From contig JALJCQ010000001.1 in NCBI GenBank assembly GCA_023091665.1, positions 1,612,001-1,676,000 of the forward strand: a stretch of 64,000 nucleotides of DNA. Direction: 5' to 3'. The position numbers were made by a program, and so were the translations under genes. Position 1 is the first letter of the stretch, and each line of letters begins with the position of its first letter. The DNA comes from Pythium myriotylum. Lineage: Eukaryota; Oomycota; Peronosporomycetes; Pythiales; Pythiaceae. The notes under the pieces are model-generated. The model worked only from the letters and a program-made list of their open reading frames with translations, was not told the DNA's origin and did no database searches. Below are positions 8,162-19,200 of this stretch, piece after piece.

Positions 8162-9367
8162 ATGTCCAGCTGCGGCCACGACCACAGCCACGACCACGGC
8201 CACGGCGGCCACGACCACGACCACGACCACGGCCACGGCCACGGGGCTCGCGGCCGCAACGGCCCGCGCATCCACCTGCGGCCGCCGCCGGCGCCGACGC
8301 CCACGCCAACGCCCACGCCAACGCCAACGCCGGCCGACAAGTCCAAGAAGAAGAAGAAGAAGGGCGGCGCCAAGAAGCCGGCGGGCGACGACGACATCGA
8401 GAGCCTCATGAAGGACCTCGGGCTCGCGCCGGCGGCGGGCGCCGACCCGGAGCTCGCCGAGATTCGCAAGGCACGGCCGCAGCTGAGCGAGGCGTTCGCG
8501 GCGCTGCGCGAGCGCGGCGAGCGGCCGTCGCCCGCGCAGCAGTCGGCGGCCGCGGCGGCGCTCGCGATCCTGGAGCGCCTGGCGCGCCGCCTCGCGCTCA
8601 CGTGCCGCCCCGACCGCCTGCGCGCCACGCTGCTCGACACGCGCGCGCTCGTGGCCATGGCCGCCTACGACGCCGTCCACCTCATGAACAAGCACGACCG
8701 CGCCGCGCAGACGAGCCCGGCCGTCGCCACGCTGCCGCTCAACGCCTCGGCCGTCGACAAGCTCGGCGAGCTCTGCCAGGTGCAGGACTCGTTCGTCGAC
8801 TTCGTCACCAACGCCGGACGCGTGCTCGTGACCTGCGACCGCGCGACCCAGGCCCGAGAGCTCTTCGGCATCGCCGAGAAGCGGCTGCTCAAGCTCGAGA
8901 CGCGCCCCGTGGACAAGTTCCGCGGATGGGTCAAGACCTACGCCGCCGCGCGCGAAGAGAGCGGGCTCGGCAAGGCCTCGAGCGAGGCGGCGCTGCGCCA
9001 GCTGCTCTGGTACATGGACGACTTCGCCCCCGGCAACCCAGAGTTCATGAAGCAGCTCGACGGGCTCTATGGCTGCCGCTGCTACTTCGCCGTGGCCTGT
9101 CGCGACGGCGAGGAGGCCTTCAACCGCTTCGGCCGCGCCTTCCGCAAGCACGAAGGCACCGAGGGCGTGCTGCTCTTCTCGCAGAACATCCTCTTTGGCT
9201 GCGAAATGGCCGATGAACTCGAGGCCGTGCTGCGTGCTTTCGTCGCCGCCGCAGAGGAGACGGGCGTCGGCTTTATCCAGGAGAGCTTCCACACGCGCGT
9301 GCCGACGATCCAGATCGACCGATTTGAGTTCAGCAAGCAGGGCATCATCGTGGTAGACGACGAGTAG
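8162..9367 (+). CDS. unrecognised protein with a His/Asp-rich N-terminus
   Basis: This is a 401-residue single-exon product. Residues 5-28 are almost entirely His, Asp and Gly in HDH and GHG patterns, a typical divalent-metal-binding composition. A Thr-Pro dipeptide run (about residues 43-57) and a poly-Lys stretch (60-68) follow. From about residue 75 there is a globular, mostly helical region of more than 300 residues that I do not recognise, ending in an acidic VVDDE tail. No signal peptide or membrane segment is seen. GC content and third-position G/C bias are very high, like the protease next door, which supports a real coding region. A long antisense frame over the same bases is rejected as a shadow. 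It may be a metal-handling or nickel/zinc-responsive protein, but only the N-terminal composition suggests this. Confidence 0.75.
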   Translation: MSSCGHDHSHDHGHGGHDHDHDHGHGHGARGRNGPRIHLRPPPAPTPTPTPTPTPTPADKSKKKKKKGGAKKPAGDDDIESLMKDLGLAPAAGADPELAEIRKARPQLSEAFAALRERGERPSPAQQSAAAAALAILERLARRLALTCRPDRLRATLLDTRALVAMAAYDAVHLMNKHDRAAQTSPAVATLPLNASAVDKLGELCQVQDSFVDFVTNAGRVLVTCDRATQARELFGIAEKRLLKLETRPVDKFRGWVKTYAAAREESGLGKASSEAALRQLLWYMDDFAPGNPEFMKQLDGLYGCRCYFAVACRDGEEAFNRFGRAFRKHEGTEGVLLFSQNILFGCEMADELEAVLRAFVAAAEETGVGFIQESFHTRVPTIQIDRFEFSKQGIIVVDDE

Positions 9368-10356
9368 GCTAGCACTTAGGTTCCATGAAAGCGGCTTCCG
9401 CTTTCTTCCCGTTGGGGCAGTTGCACGACAAGTGGGAGGTTCTGTAAATGAAACAATCGGCTGGGACTACCTGCGGGAGGTGTGTGTGACCTCAACTTTC
9501 GTCCTCAGTTTCCTCCCATCGCTTGGAGCTTGGTGTTCTGAAGCTCGCGATGGAGTACAGAAGGAGCGTGAGAGCGCGATATTGTTTGACAACTTCGATT
9601 GGAGATCTTTCTCGTTTCGGGAAATGAGCAAGCCACCACATCACCAGCCTGAGACAACGTCGACTTCTCTCTCCCTCTGTCGTTCTCCACACGGTCTCCT
9701 CGCCATCCCTTTGAACAAGCTATAGGCGTTCACACAGTTGTAACCCAATAGACTCCAACTTTCAACAAGAACAACATCGCTTTGAACAAGGCCATCATCG
9801 TGATCGAAGAGCACCAGAACCAAGTGTCAATCCTACGTGTCGCCGACAGCAAAAAAAACTAGGATGCAACTTCCTTTATGTCCCTCCGCAATGTCTTGTG
9901 GAGCTATTCAGGCTCTGGTGGGACTCACAAGGGTGCCCCACTGTCTGCGCTTCCTGCAGATATCGAGATCTCCATTCGACAACCCTCCTTACTCCATGGA
10001 ACAGAGAGACGAGAGGCGCTTTTAAGAGTCACCTCTATTCGACGGCCTGATGCCATCAATGCGATGTGTTCGCATGACTTCAGAGCACACGACAATCACG
10101 CCATCCACACGTTTTCACCCTCTTTACGCGTTTCGTGATCGCTTTGCTTGCAGTTTTTGTTGATTCAGAGCTCAACAACGCGAAATCTACACTCACAAAG
10201 AAGTATAATTGACTTCCACCAGACAGGTGGTCGTGTATGCAGTCAAGTGCGGCCTCACCACAGATCTTTTTTCGAGTTTTATTCTACGAGGTTGCGTTTG
10301 CCGGAGAAAGTGTACCCTCACACGCCAAGAAAATCAAGAGAGAGGAACGGCTCGAA
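9368..10356. other. 1-kb gap without a recognised gene
   Basis: It contains only short frames with no motif. It lies between the 3' ends of two convergent genes (stops at 9367 and 10357), so it should contain two 3' untranslated regions. Confidence 0.45.
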
Positions 10357-13300
10357 CTAATATCGGCTGTCAACACCGCCATGGGCAGATGACGCATGGT
10401 GCTGAGCAAAGGTCGGGAACGTGCGACGACGCATCTTGTCGAGCTCCATACGCAGAAACTCGATTTCCTCGGTCTGGGCCCTAGCCAGGTCCACGAGTTT
10501 CCTTCGAACGGTGATGGCCTTGAGCCGAGAATTTCCAGTGTCACTCGCATCCTGCTCGCCCGACGCCGAAGCATTTCGCAATGCCGCACTCTTGCGGCTC
10601 ACCACGATGTCCTCGCGGATCTGAACTTGCATCTCCAGTTGTGCAACCTGCGCCGCGAACGCCTGATTCTCGCGCAACCGCTCTCGAAGCTGCTTATCGA
10701 GCTTGCTCTGCCCCGCGTCGAGCTTGAGCAAGTGGCTCTGGTGATGCTTGCCCAGGTGCTCCAGCTTGGCCTCGAGCAGGGCGAGCTCACGTTTCTGCTT
10801 CTCCGTTGTGTCGCCCGTGTGGAAGAGCTCCTGTAGATCCTTGGTCACGCGGAGTAGCTGAATGTCCGTGTAACGTTCCTCCATGTCTCGTGTTTGCATC
10901 TCGAGCAGTGCGTGCTCCCACTCCATGACGTTGATATTCTTGCGGAAGTTCTTGATCTTGCCTAGAATACCTACCTGATCTTTGCCGTGGAGCTGAATCA
11001 CGTCATTGAGTGACTCGACGCTCGCCCGCGCGACCAGCAGAGCCTCCTGCGAAGGTGCCGCCATCGCGTCCCGAAAGATCTCGTCGCCAGCGCTCTCGTC
11101 CTGGCCCTGTTTGATGTGAACCAACAACGGGGCGTTATCTGCTAAGGCAATAAGCTGCTGTCTCGTCTTCTCCAAAGCTGAACGCCGGTCTTCGCCTTCG
11201 TCTTGGAGTTCGTGGAGCTTGACCCGTAACTCTTCAGCCACAGACTTGGCGAGCGAGAACTGCTCCGCCTTCTCACGCACCGCTTGCTCCAGCAGTATTT
11301 TCTTCGTGCGCAAGTCGTTCAGCGCTCGCCACACTCGGTCGTCAATCAGCACTCCATCCGGACGATCCACTTCGTAGTCGAGTGGCACGACGTGCCGGGT
11401 CACAGTCGCCGACGAGTTTGTTCCTGGTGTCTCGAACCCCAAGAACAGGTCGAAGTTACTGTCCCCACCAACACCTTCGGCAGCGCTACCGAGGGACGAC
11501 GATTGGAGATTCTGCAGTAACGTCGTCGCCGCGAGTGTACGGCTCGACTGCTCGCTCGCTTCTGCGAGCAGTCGGTGCTTGGAGCCGCCTGCTCCGAGGT
11601 GCATGTTACTCTTACCTCGCTTCGGACCCGTCAAGCCCCCGGCAATCGTGCCAGCTCCACTGCTGCCATACCCAATGCGCAAATCTTCGGCTTTGCGCTT
11701 CTTGAATAGCTCCACCAAATGTTTGACGAGGTCGTGCTCGAGCATCACGCCCTGCGTAGAGAGCGTGTCTTCGAGTTCTCGTAGGAATGCTTTCTCGCTC
11801 GCCTTGTCCTCCTCAACCGCGCGGTGCCACTCGTCCTTGCAAGACTCCAACTGCACGGCGAAGACTTCGTTCTCTTTCTCGCACACCCGAGTCTCGTGCG
11901 TCAGTGTCGTCATCGCCTGCTCCATTTTCTGGATCTCTGCGACCAGGTGCTCGTGGTCCATCAAGTTCTCTGCAAGTCGCAGCTCATAGAGCTGCTGGAC
12001 GAGCGTGCTGGTCTTCAGCGCCATCGCAATGTCTTGTAGTGCGCGCACGCGGTCGTCGAAGGCTTTGCAGACGTCTTGAACTTCGGTTTTGATCTTTTTA
12101 AGCTCGAGGTCGAGGCTTTTCTTGTACTTCTCCTGTTCCTCCTTCAACTTCTGTTGCGCGGCCTCAAATTGGGCCAGCAGTTTCTTCTGCTCTGCGGTCA
12201 TCTCCTCCACGGGAATCTCGATCATCCACTGCTCTTTAACTAGCGTCTGGTTGACCAAATTCTCCTTCTTGACTTCGAGCGTGCCGTCCATCATGTCCTT
12301 AAGCGCGCGCCCGGCGACATCGTCCTTCTGTCGCTGACGCTCTAGCTCAGCCTTCTCGGCGGCCTCTTTTTCGCGTGCGCGTCGTGCCTCCTCCGACTCG
12401 TACGGTTTTTGTGTCATTTCCTCGGGTGTGACCTCAAGAATCGACGCTGCAATCTCGTCGGGTGCCCAGTTAGGACGGAAGAGGTCCACAGCCAACTGCG
12501 GATTGCTCAGTTCACTCGCGATCTCCTGGATGCGCGCGTTCTTGGCTTCGATCTCCTCCATCTTGGTCTCCTTCAGCTTCGTGAGCTCCTGGAACTCACG
12601 ATTGAACTCGGCAAGCTGGAATCGTACGAAGCTCTTCAACAGCTGGATCTGGATCCGCTGCTGCTTGCGCGTACGTACAGCCATCGGGTGGTAGACGAGG
12701 TGGAAGCTTTTTGTGTCATTCAGCGATGCAGGGGTGCCAGGGGACACCAGTGGAGACGTGCCTGTCGGGACAACCGCTCCAGACTCGGCTGGGGGCTTGG
12801 TATCTTTTGCCATCTTGAGCTTATCGTTAATCCAGCGGTTGAGCGACGGATGAAGCAAGCCCGCGTCCACGAGCCAGTGGAGATTGGGCGACACGACCTC
12901 GTGAAAACGTGTCAGCGACGTCTCGTCGGCAACGGGCTCGGGTGTGCGGCTGCGAGCGCCCTTGTGAGTGCTTTCGCTCTTGGCCACTTCGCTCTTCAGG
13001 TGCTCGTATTCGACAAGCCGCAAGAGTTCAACGCGCTGCATGCGCAAGGTCTCTTCTTTGGTTTGTCGGCGCATGGGAAAGTTGTACACGAAGAGCGAAC
13101 TACCGGTGCCCGACGGTTGAAGCCCTCGCAGCTTGACGCCTGGCACACTAGCCGAGTCCCAGAATTCTCGCTTCATACGTTCACGTACGACGTTCATCTT
13201 GGCGAGGTCTCGCTGGATACCCTCACGTACAGCGATCGATCGCTCGTGGTTGCGGCGCAGCAACTTGTCGCGCCATTCCGTGTTGACGACGAACTCGTCA

Positions 13301-16176
13301 CGCGCAAGACGCTCGCTTTCTGGGAGTTTGTCGTTCTCCGCGAGTAGAATCTTAAGCTTCATCTCGAGGTCGTTCAAATGCGCGCGTGTCTTGTCTTTCA
13401 ATCGGTCAAATCGGTTTCGCGCCACGGTCTCCAATTCCTCTTCCACGATATTCAGCAGCGGTCGTGTCTGCGTATCCTGCTCGGGCTTGAACGGGTCCTC
13501 ATACTTGGCGTGGTTGGCAACGTTCAGATACAGTGGGCTCATGATGGGGTCGGGACAGGCGAGACCGAGCATGTCGCTGGAGAGGTGGACATCCAGCAGA
13601 TGGACACAACCGTCGACGCCTGTAGAGATCAAATAGAGATCTCCATCCGAGCCGACTGAGACAAAGCTGAGCGAGGTGACAGCGCCGAGATGCGGCAGCA
13701 ATGTCTTCTTTTTGGCGGCTTGGACGTCCTCGAGATGGAGCTCGCTCGTCTGCAGCGCCGAGCTTCCGCTGAATGAGAGCATCCAGATGGTGACGGCTCC
13801 GTTGAGTCCGGCAGTGGCTATGAGCTGCTCGCCGTTCCGCAGCCGCTGGCCGTAGACGGCGATGGCTGCGATACCCGGAGGGTCATGGGCATTCTGCGCG
13901 AGCACTTTGGGCTGCAACACCACGCGCTCGTTCGGATCGATGACGAGGTCGGCATACTTCAACAGGAGCAGGTCACAGTTGAATGGAGACACAGCGAGCA
14001 GTACGTTCACAGGCGCGTCCGTGAGGAACTGCATCGACGCGAACTTACGATCCAGGGGCTCGTCGCAGCACGCAATCACCTTGGGCTTGAGTTGGACAGG
14101 AAGCATCGTTGTGCCATGGCTGGGCACGGAGGCAGCATTGTCTTGGTAGCGACCGAGATAGAGCTTCCCAGCAGTCGAGAAAAATGTGAAGCTCAGTGCC
14201 GCTGGGCTGTGTGGTGGCACCGACCACTTGACGTCGACAACGCGCTCGTCCGGGGACGGCAGCGAGGCATAGGCGAGTACTGCGAATCGCCTCTCGTGGT
14301 CGAGCGACAGCACGAAGACGAGACTGTCCGCCGTCGAGGCTGCGAGCGCGAAGGGCTGGCTCGGATGGATCTCCAGCACGTCGACCATGCGAGATGCAGG
14401 CAGTAGTTGGATAGACTGGAGCGGCAAGAATTCGAGGGCACCATTGCCGCCGACGATCTTGGCGACGCAGAGCGCGCGTACTTTGCCGCTCTGGTCACCC
14501 ACAAGCAAGACAGGATCCGCGGGGCGAGCCGCGAGCGCTGTGATGGCCATGCAACTCGCCCCTGGCTGCGTGTTCGAGTCATTGGGTTTACTCAGTGGGG
14601 CTGCAGAGAGCACACCGCCACCACTTGGAGCGAGTGAGGAGGGCTCGGTTCCGCTAGAAGTCGACGAGGATGTCGTCACCGAGTCTGTGGTGCCTCCGCC
14701 AAGATCACTTACCGTGATGAGGGCGCTGGGGCTTGTTGCAAAGAGAGACACGACGTTCGTCTCGGTCATGAGGCGGCACTTACTGACGCTCCAGAGGTAG
14801 ACGCGGCCACTGCTACCTCCACTCGCGACCACAAGGTCGTTCACGAGCGTACCGCCGCTCGGTGTGAGCGTGGTCGAGGCGAACACTGCACCGCGGTGGA
14901 ATGAGCCACAGCTCGAAATGAGACGGGAGGCGACGAGCGATGGGTCTTCCGAGAGTCGAGTCTGGGCTGCCGAATCCTCGTCTACATCGTCTTCCTCATC
15001 CACGGCGACGCTCACTTTCAACTCGTAGATATGGCCGTCTGTCGTTCCAACGTAGACTTTGGAATAGTTCGGCGATGGGGTCACGCTCGTGATGACGCTG
15101 ACACTAGCGTCAAGCGACTGGGACGGTAAGATAGAAGCGTAGCACGGGAGCATCGTGCCATGAAGCAGCTCACCACTGCTCTCATTGAGCCAGGCGACGA
15201 AGCCGTCGGCGTACGCCACAACGATCGTCTCAGTCGTGCAGACCACGCCGACGATACAGCAGCGATTGGCTCTCGTCGCTCCTGGCAGCAAAGCGGCCGT
15301 CAGCTCGCTCCCTTGCGCTGTGGCTGTCGTGTCCACGACCGCGAGCTCGCCTGCGCGGTTGGCGACCACGACTCGTCCTTGGCGCATCCACGCATGGCAA
15401 ACGAGCTGCCGTCTCTTTTCCTCAAGATCTTGACTGTCCAGCGGAGCCGCCGACGCGTTTGCGTGGCCGTGCGGCTGAGGCGTCGTCGGAAGGCCCGACG
15501 ACGTGTGGCCTCGCGTGGGCGGAGCACGCCCGCCGCCCAGTGTCACGTGGCTCCCAGTGCGACCCAGCGACGCCGATGGAACCGTCGTCCACTGGGAGAT
15601 CTTGACAGCCACGTGGCGAAGCATGTACGTGGCCTTGCCGCTGTAAATCTTCCAGACCTCGAGGCCGTCATTGCCGCCGAGGACGAAACGGTCCGAGTCA
15701 CTCGGATCGAACGAGGCAAAGGCCACGTCCAGGCCCACGCTCGCGTTCGCGCAGCCCTTGAGTGGCTCGAGCGTGGCCATGTCCCACACGCAGAGCCGTC
15801 GCACGCCAGGCGCCGCGGCGTCGTCGGCTCGCACGCTGAGCAGTCGTCGACCGCAGCGCGAGTACTTGAGCAGCGCGTACTCCATGGCCGCGCCATTCTG
15901 CAGCTTCCCACGCAGCTTCTTGTCCGGGTACGTGTACACGAGGATCTCTGGGTTCGGGTCGCGACACGTGACGGCGAGCTCGGCGTTGCGCCAGTTGACG
16001 TCGAACGCGAGGAGCTGGCGAGCCTTGGGGCGCAGCAGGAAATGCTGCGAGTGCGTCACCGTGGACGAGAACTGGAGCGCGTTGCCGGCGACCGCGACGA
16101 GCGTGTGCTCGTCCGCCATCTGCAGCGCGCCGCCGCCGTACGCGAACACATGCCGCGCCGTCGCGTCCAGCGGCAT
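10357..16176 (-). CDS. CFAP43: cilia- and flagella-associated protein, CFAP43-like (WD40 plus coiled coil)
   Basis: The 1939-residue intronless product starts at the first ATG (16174-16176); the open frame extends 33 bp further upstream without an ATG. The N-terminal half (to about residue 880) is WD40-type beta-propeller sequence, with repeats such as LCVWDM, GLEVWKI, VYLWSV and VTIWML. The C-terminal half is long coiled coil rich in Glu, Lys and Leu, ending in an RRTFPTF motif. The pattern after the second blade (AAMEYALLKYSRCGRRLLS) and the DEFVVNTEWRDKL and REFWDS segments fit CFAP43 better than its partner CFAP44, which is the main alternative. These proteins form the tether/tetherhead complex of inner dynein arm f in motile axonemes. 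Its presence implies flagellate zoospores. The start codon is only 87 bp from the stop of the next gene upstream. Confidence 0.82.
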   Translation of the reverse strand: MPLDATARHVFAYGGGALQMADEHTLVAVAGNALQFSSTVTHSQHFLLRPKARQLLAFDVNWRNAELAVTCRDPNPEILVYTYPDKKLRGKLQNGAAMEYALLKYSRCGRRLLSVRADDAAAPGVRRLCVWDMATLEPLKGCANASVGLDVAFASFDPSDSDRFVLGGNDGLEVWKIYSGKATYMLRHVAVKISQWTTVPSASLGRTGSHVTLGGGRAPPTRGHTSSGLPTTPQPHGHANASAAPLDSQDLEEKRRQLVCHAWMRQGRVVVANRAGELAVVDTTATAQGSELTAALLPGATRANRCCIVGVVCTTETIVVAYADGFVAWLNESSGELLHGTMLPCYASILPSQSLDASVSVITSVTPSPNYSKVYVGTTDGHIYELKVSVAVDEEDDVDEDSAAQTRLSEDPSLVASRLISSCGSFHRGAVFASTTLTPSGGTLVNDLVVASGGSSGRVYLWSVSKCRLMTETNVVSLFATSPSALITVSDLGGGTTDSVTTSSSTSSGTEPSSLAPSGGGVLSAAPLSKPNDSNTQPGASCMAITALAARPADPVLLVGDQSGKVRALCVAKIVGGNGALEFLPLQSIQLLPASRMVDVLEIHPSQPFALAASTADSLVFVLSLDHERRFAVLAYASLPSPDERVVDVKWSVPPHSPAALSFTFFSTAGKLYLGRYQDNAASVPSHGTTMLPVQLKPKVIACCDEPLDRKFASMQFLTDAPVNVLLAVSPFNCDLLLLKYADLVIDPNERVVLQPKVLAQNAHDPPGIAAIAVYGQRLRNGEQLIATAGLNGAVTIWMLSFSGSSALQTSELHLEDVQAAKKKTLLPHLGAVTSLSFVSVGSDGDLYLISTGVDGCVHLLDVHLSSDMLGLACPDPIMSPLYLNVANHAKYEDPFKPEQDTQTRPLLNIVEEELETVARNRFDRLKDKTRAHLNDLEMKLKILLAENDKLPESERLARDEFVVNTEWRDKLLRRNHERSIAVREGIQRDLAKMNVVRERMKREFWDSASVPGVKLRGLQPSGTGSSLFVYNFPMRRQTKEETLRMQRVELLRLVEYEHLKSEVAKSESTHKGARSRTPEPVADETSLTRFHEVVSPNLHWLVDAGLLHPSLNRWINDKLKMAKDTKPPAESGAVVPTGTSPLVSPGTPASLNDTKSFHLVYHPMAVRTRKQQRIQIQLLKSFVRFQLAEFNREFQELTKLKETKMEEIEAKNARIQEIASELSNPQLAVDLFRPNWAPDEIAASILEVTPEEMTQKPYESEEARRAREKEAAEKAELERQRQKDDVAGRALKDMMDGTLEVKKENLVNQTLVKEQWMIEIPVEEMTAEQKKLLAQFEAAQQKLKEEQEKYKKSLDLELKKIKTEVQDVCKAFDDRVRALQDIAMALKTSTLVQQLYELRLAENLMDHEHLVAEIQKMEQAMTTLTHETRVCEKENEVFAVQLESCKDEWHRAVEEDKASEKAFLRELEDTLSTQGVMLEHDLVKHLVELFKKRKAEDLRIGYGSSGAGTIAGGLTGPKRGKSNMHLGAGGSKHRLLAEASEQSSRTLAATTLLQNLQSSSLGSAAEGVGGDSNFDLFLGFETPGTNSSATVTRHVVPLDYEVDRPDGVLIDDRVWRALNDLRTKKILLEQAVREKAEQFSLAKSVAEELRVKLHELQDEGEDRRSALEKTRQQLIALADNAPLLVHIKQGQDESAGDEIFRDAMAAPSQEALLVARASVESLNDVIQLHGKDQVGILGKIKNFRKNINVMEWEHALLEMQTRDMEERYTDIQLLRVTKDLQELFHTGDTTEKQKRELALLEAKLEHLGKHHQSHLLKLDAGQSKLDKQLRERLRENQAFAAQVAQLEMQVQIREDIVVSRKSAALRNASASGEQDASDTGNSRLKAITVRRKLVDLARAQTEEIEFLRMELDKMRRRTFPTFAQHHASSAHGGVDSRY

Positions 16177-16263
16177 GGTCGCTCGAGCTGATGCAAAGTG
16201 GGACGCCAAAGGTCGCGAGTTCGAGTCAAAGTACGAATGTAGCCATTTCCACGGGGTTATCCT

Positions 16264-19200
16264 CTACAGAAGCATGATCTTAGTGGCGAGTTCAGCGCCG
16301 AGTTCGCCGAGCACGAGAAGCCGCAGTGATGGCGCCTCAGCAAGCACGGAGCGAAGCCGACGGAGAACGTCCCGGGCTTGGATCTCGCGGCGAATGCTCG
16401 ACGGTGCGACACTGCTCACAGCGAGGAGGACGTGAGACTCGCGCGCGAGGATCCGCATCACCTCAGCCAACAAGCCACTCCACTCGACGAATCGACTCTT
16501 CTGGAACTCGCGGTGAAGCAACAAACGACCGGAGATGAGCTCGTCGACGCACTCGATCGCGACCGAATCGGCGTCCTTTACTACGTCGACCAGCGATCTC
16601 AGTGTCGACAGCGAGCAGGCGGCACTCGCACGCTGCAGAAGCAGCAGCGAGATTTGAGCCAGCTGAGCTCTGGGTGCAATCGAGAGGGAAGCTGTACGAC
16701 GATTCACAGCAGCAGCGAGAGCGTCAAAGCAGATGGCAGCACTCGCACCAAGTGCCTCGCGCTGTGACGGGTCCATTGCCATCCATACCTCAGACTGTTT
16801 CAACCACACAGACAATGAGTAACGACATAAGCTGGGGCTATTGCTGAGGGGATACTTACCTTCAATGAACCTTCCAGAAGATTTGCCAAAGACGACACAA
16901 TTGAAGTGCTGGAACTTGAGTCAGACGCCACTTGAATGTGAACAGTAAGCCATTCGAGAAATGCGCATTTGAGTAGCAGATGAGCAGCTCCTGCTTCTGT
17001 CTTCAGCATCGCAGACAGAATACTTCCCACGAGCAATTGGGTGTGTCCGTCGGCGAGATCAGAGCCGAAAAAGCTGAGCAAGATTGAAGGGACGTGGCGT
17101 CGGATCAAGAGTGAGACATCCGCATCTTCGCGAACTCCTCGACGCAGTCCGTGGAGGAGCCACGAGCGCTCTTGCTTGTATGTCTGCGGAGAGTGACTAT
17201 TGAACAACGAATAAAACATGGGCACATCGCTGAGGTCGAACGCTGGTCGAGCAAGCAGGAAGTGGTTTACGTGTGGGTACATCGTATGACCGGGTCGGCA
17301 CAGGATCGAGATGGCATCGTTCATGAACACTGTGATCACCGACGAAACGCCTTCAAGAGGTTGCTGAAGAGCGTTTCGAAGCGTGTCTAGCATGAGATGC
17401 ACCTGCCTGCCTGGTTTGAAATCTGTCGCAGCATCAGCACTGAGAGACTCGTGAACGTGCGCCAAGATACCGTAAGCAAACTCTCGAACTTCATCAGAGT
17501 TTGACGAAACTGCACGGAGTGCGATACCAACCACTCCTTGCTGAATCATTGCAGTTTCTGGCAGCGCAGAAGAAGCAACGAAGCGTGCGAGCATTGGTAG
17601 CAGATACGATGGATCGTATACCATCGATCTAAAGTGTTCTTCCACATCGTCGCAACAGTCAACAATTTCATCATCGGTATCATGTCCCGCTTCGAGCAGA
17701 TGGGCATCATTCTTCGCGGATGTCCCGCGGTTTAGAGGAAAGTTCTCAATCGTTGCGCGTACTCGCGATGGTTCCAGACCACCAGAGAGCAGCCAAGCTG
17801 AATCTTCGACCAGATCACTTCGTGCACTTCCGTCTACCTTCTGTGAAGCAACAACAGCACTCGCAGAACCAAAGCGGTAGCCGTACTGCGACGCTAGGAT
17901 GCCAGCCTTGGACTCGAAATCTTCAAAGAGGCAGCGAATCATGCGATCTGGCAACGAGAGAGACATATTGTACGCCCCCAAGAGGTTTTGGAACAGACCA
18001 CGGCCATACAAATCACCTCCTCCGAGTTGAAGCATGCAGGCGACGAGTCGAATAACCTCCACGTTGATTTCTGGGTCTCGAAGACTCTGCGGGAACCACT
18101 TGTTTGTTGTCAATCGCTCGAAGTGTTCGCCAATAGAGTAGCCGTCGAGCTCGACTGAATTCTGGCCACTGAGGACAAGAGTCAGAATCTTGGATGCACG
18201 AACAAACCTATAAAAGCTCGTCGGGCTGACTGGAGAAGGAGCTGCCATTAGCTTCTTGATGTCTTTGGTTGCCTTCTTTAAAACGTTGCGCACGTCTACC
18301 TCGGATGGTGCCCGCTTCAACATATCGCGAAGCACAGCTTCAATAGCACTGAACTCATCTTTAGCACCATTGCCTTCACTTCCAAGAGAGAGAGCGAACG
18401 AGATGGCTGATCGAACGAGAAACGTAGCTGTGAGAGCTGACCATTTGTGTACGTGTTCCATCCGATCACCAAGCATCATCAATAGCGCGAGCAAAACTGG
18501 AGGTGAAGTGATCAAGGAGTGCTCCGCAGACTGGATGGCGTCTTCCAGCGCTTTAGTGGCAACAATGGGACAGAGGTCTCCGAATAATACCGCATGCCGA
18601 AGCACGGTCAACGCTAACGCAGTAGAGTGGGGAGATGCACTTTGTCCAGCGAGTCGGAATGCGTGGATGGATACGTCCGCCGTCCGAAGATACTCGGTGA
18701 TTCCCAAGCTAGCTCCACTTCCGTATGTAGACACCAATATCGCTGCAACCGCGCGGAATTGGGCAGCTTCATCACCATCGACATTCGTCATCACAGATTC
18801 AACCAGTTCAGATGTTCCTTGCGGGGTCTTCGTTGCCACATCCCGTTGAGATACAACAGAAAACAGGCGGCGAAGAAATGCGACGAACTCCTCGAATGAT
18901 GTAGCAAAAGTTGGTGTGTCCACGGTACATCTACGCGAAATGAGTTTCGACCACTTCGACTTCACCGACTCGCTAAATTCTGCTTCCGAAACTCCTCCGA
19001 GGCTGCCAACCACGTGCAAAGCGGGTGAAAGTACTTCCAGCTCATTGACATCATCGAGTGTATTCGAGATGACTGACAGAGAATCCCACAGTAAGCGAGA
19101 GAGCTTTTCCCTCGATTTATAGTCGAGGATCTGTGCTTGATCCAGAGTTTTCAATACTTGAACTACTAGAGGGTAGTTTTGTTTAGGCCGTTCGAGAAGC

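Noticed and set aside
8039..9292. 417-codon minus-strand frame over the His-rich gene
   Set aside because: It has Val/Ala/Arg/Glu low-complexity composition mirroring the plus-strand codons, and no motif.
12409..13347. 312-codon plus-strand frame opposite the CFAP43-like gene
   Set aside because: It lies entirely within the long coiled-coil coding region of the minus-strand gene and has no independent motif.
16177..16209. upstream extension of the CFAP43-like frame using a TTG start
   Set aside because: The first ATG (16176) is the reasonable eukaryotic start. The same logic was applied to the URB1, MSH2, SAM, CCDC174 and TLC genes.
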